From: UBA5859 sp041940025
Lineage (GTDB): Bacteria > Pseudomonadota > Gammaproteobacteria > UBA5859
NCBI GenBank assembly: GCA_041940025.1
Contig: JBGTSY010000001.1
Location: 124,001-188,000 of the forward strand
Direction of reading: 5' to 3'
DNA: 64,000 nt
Numbering within the stretch: the first letter of the stretch is position 1; every line of letters begins with the position of its first letter. This document shows, one piece after another, positions 63,508 through 64,000 of the stretch. The notes beneath the pieces were generated by a model. That model ran no database searches. It saw only the letters and a list, made by a program, of their open reading frames with translations, and was not told the DNA's origin. The position numbers were made by a program, and so were the translations under genes.

Positions 63508-63933
63508 ATGAAACCTGAACGAATTATAGGATTTGATTTCGGACTCAAAAGGATTGGTGTGGCACTGGGAAACAGACTCACTCTCTCTACTCAATCCCTC
63601 ACCACTTTAGCTGCGAAAGAGGGCAAACCGGATTGGAATCAGCTCAAGGCCCTAGTTGAAGAATGGGATCCGGAAAAAATGATTGTCGGTGTGCCTCAGT
63701 TTGATGATAATGCCCACCCGACGGGTCAATTGGCCTTGCGATTTGCTCGGCAACTTGAGGGCAGGTACGGCATCCCGGTGGAGACTATTGATGAATACCT
63801 GTCGTCGGTGGAAGCTGCCTCGCGAGTAAAAAGAGATCCGTCGAAAAAAACTCAGAAAATGGGATTAGATGCCGAGGCGGCACAGATCATATTGCAAACA
63901 TGGCTAGCACAACAGATGCAGCAAGAGAGATGA
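63508..63933 (+). CDS. ruvX: RuvX/YqgF Holliday-junction resolvase-like nuclease
   Basis: This RNase H-fold nuclease family is needed for pre-16S rRNA processing and was proposed as a resolvase. The catalytic start is IIGFDFGLKRIGVALG with the Asp in strand 1, followed by IVGVPQFDDN, ETIDEYLSSVEA and the C-terminal DAEAAQIILQTWL. I choose ATG 63508 (MKPERIIGF, 141 residues); the frame is open to 63469, but the added residues do not belong to the family. It overlaps the next start as ATGA. Confidence 0.94.
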   Translation: MKPERIIGFDFGLKRIGVALGNRLTLSTQSLTTLAAKEGKPDWNQLKALVEEWDPEKMIVGVPQFDDNAHPTGQLALRFARQLEGRYGIPVETIDEYLSSVEAASRVKRDPSKKTQKMGLDAEAAQIILQTWLAQQMQQER

Positions 63934-64000
63934 GTTTAGACGCACCCAAGTTAGTTCACAAAATCAATCAAGAGGTAACAGTTCTTTTAAAAGAGCGACA
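63930..64000 (+). CDS. pyrR: probable PyrR, N-terminal fragment cut by window end
   Basis: A frame begins with ATG at 63930 overlapping the ruvX stop and is still open at base 64000. Only about 23 residues are visible (MSLDAPKLVHKINQEVTVLL). The N-terminus resembles PyrR, the pyrimidine operon regulator and uracil phosphoribosyltransferase, and yqgE-ruvX-pyrR is a common order. The identity rests mainly on context. Confidence 0.6.
   Translation, partial: MSLDAPKLVHKINQEVTVLLKER

Noticed and set aside
1..64000. rRNA, tRNA, CRISPR arrays, insertion sequences or prophage
   Set aside because: I looked through the intergenic gaps and saw no tRNA-like folds with TTCGA loops, no spaced repeats and no transposase or integrase frames.

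Overview
The window is a contiguous piece of a gammaproteobacterial chromosome. The base composition looks balanced, and there are almost no mobile elements. Several blocks follow gene orders known from Pseudomonas, Vibrio and related genera: hslR next to gspC; ctaC-ctaD-ctaG-ctaE-DUF2909-surf1-ctaA-ctaB; bioB-F-C-D divergent from comF; yicC-gmk-rpoZ-spoT-recG; gshB-tonB-yqgE-ruvX-pyrR. The organism makes both a high-affinity cbb3 oxidase and an aa3/caa3-type oxidase, so it respires over a wide oxygen range. A solitary AmoC/PmoC-family gene points to an ammonia or hydrocarbon oxidiser, or to descent from one. The genus cannot be fixed from this window.

Layout. 1-2.8 kb: a cut-off alpha/beta hydrolase and a response regulator / CheC-like / diguanylate cyclase operon. 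2.9-9.2 kb: hslR and a type II secretion operon that contains only gspC, D, E and F and ends at a strong hairpin. 9.3-10.1 kb: the lone amoC/pmoC homologue, pointing the opposite way. 10.3-19.3 kb: cbb3 oxidase structural and maturation genes (ccoN-O-Q-P, a small unknown membrane protein, ccoG, ccoH, a TauE-like protein), divergent from ccoI-ccoS with an FNR/ANR box between. 19.5-23 kb: a universal stress protein, an unknown membrane protein and a FATP-type acyl-CoA synthetase. 23.2-31.1 kb: aa3/caa3 oxidase with heme A synthesis and assembly genes. 31.4-35.2 kb: biotin operon bioB-F-C-D with a probable BirA operator. 35.2-36.6 kb: comF and an unknown membrane protein. 36.6-47.7 kb: uup, an HxlR regulator, a DUF3024 protein, ubiA-ubiC, recG, ridA, spoT, rpoZ, gmk, yicC. 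47.9-53.7 kb: tkt-gap-pgk-pyk carbon block. 54-57.4 kb: metK-ahcY-metF methyl cycle. 57.5-58.1 kb: a broken bioA. 58.1-64 kb: rsmE, gshA-gshB, tonB, yqgE, ruvX and the start of a probable pyrR.

How it fits together. The two terminal oxidases and their heme and copper maturation factors form one respiratory theme. An FNR/ANR-type site sits at the cco divergon, and a similar 9/10 site lies upstream of the lone amoC/pmoC homologue, which may tie that gene to oxygen limitation. Biotin synthesis is encoded except that the local bioA is destroyed by a frameshift and a large internal deletion, and bioH is absent from the operon. The most interesting item is the solitary monooxygenase subunit C, which keeps all six copper-ligand positions. 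It lies where the rest of the type II secretion operon would normally be.
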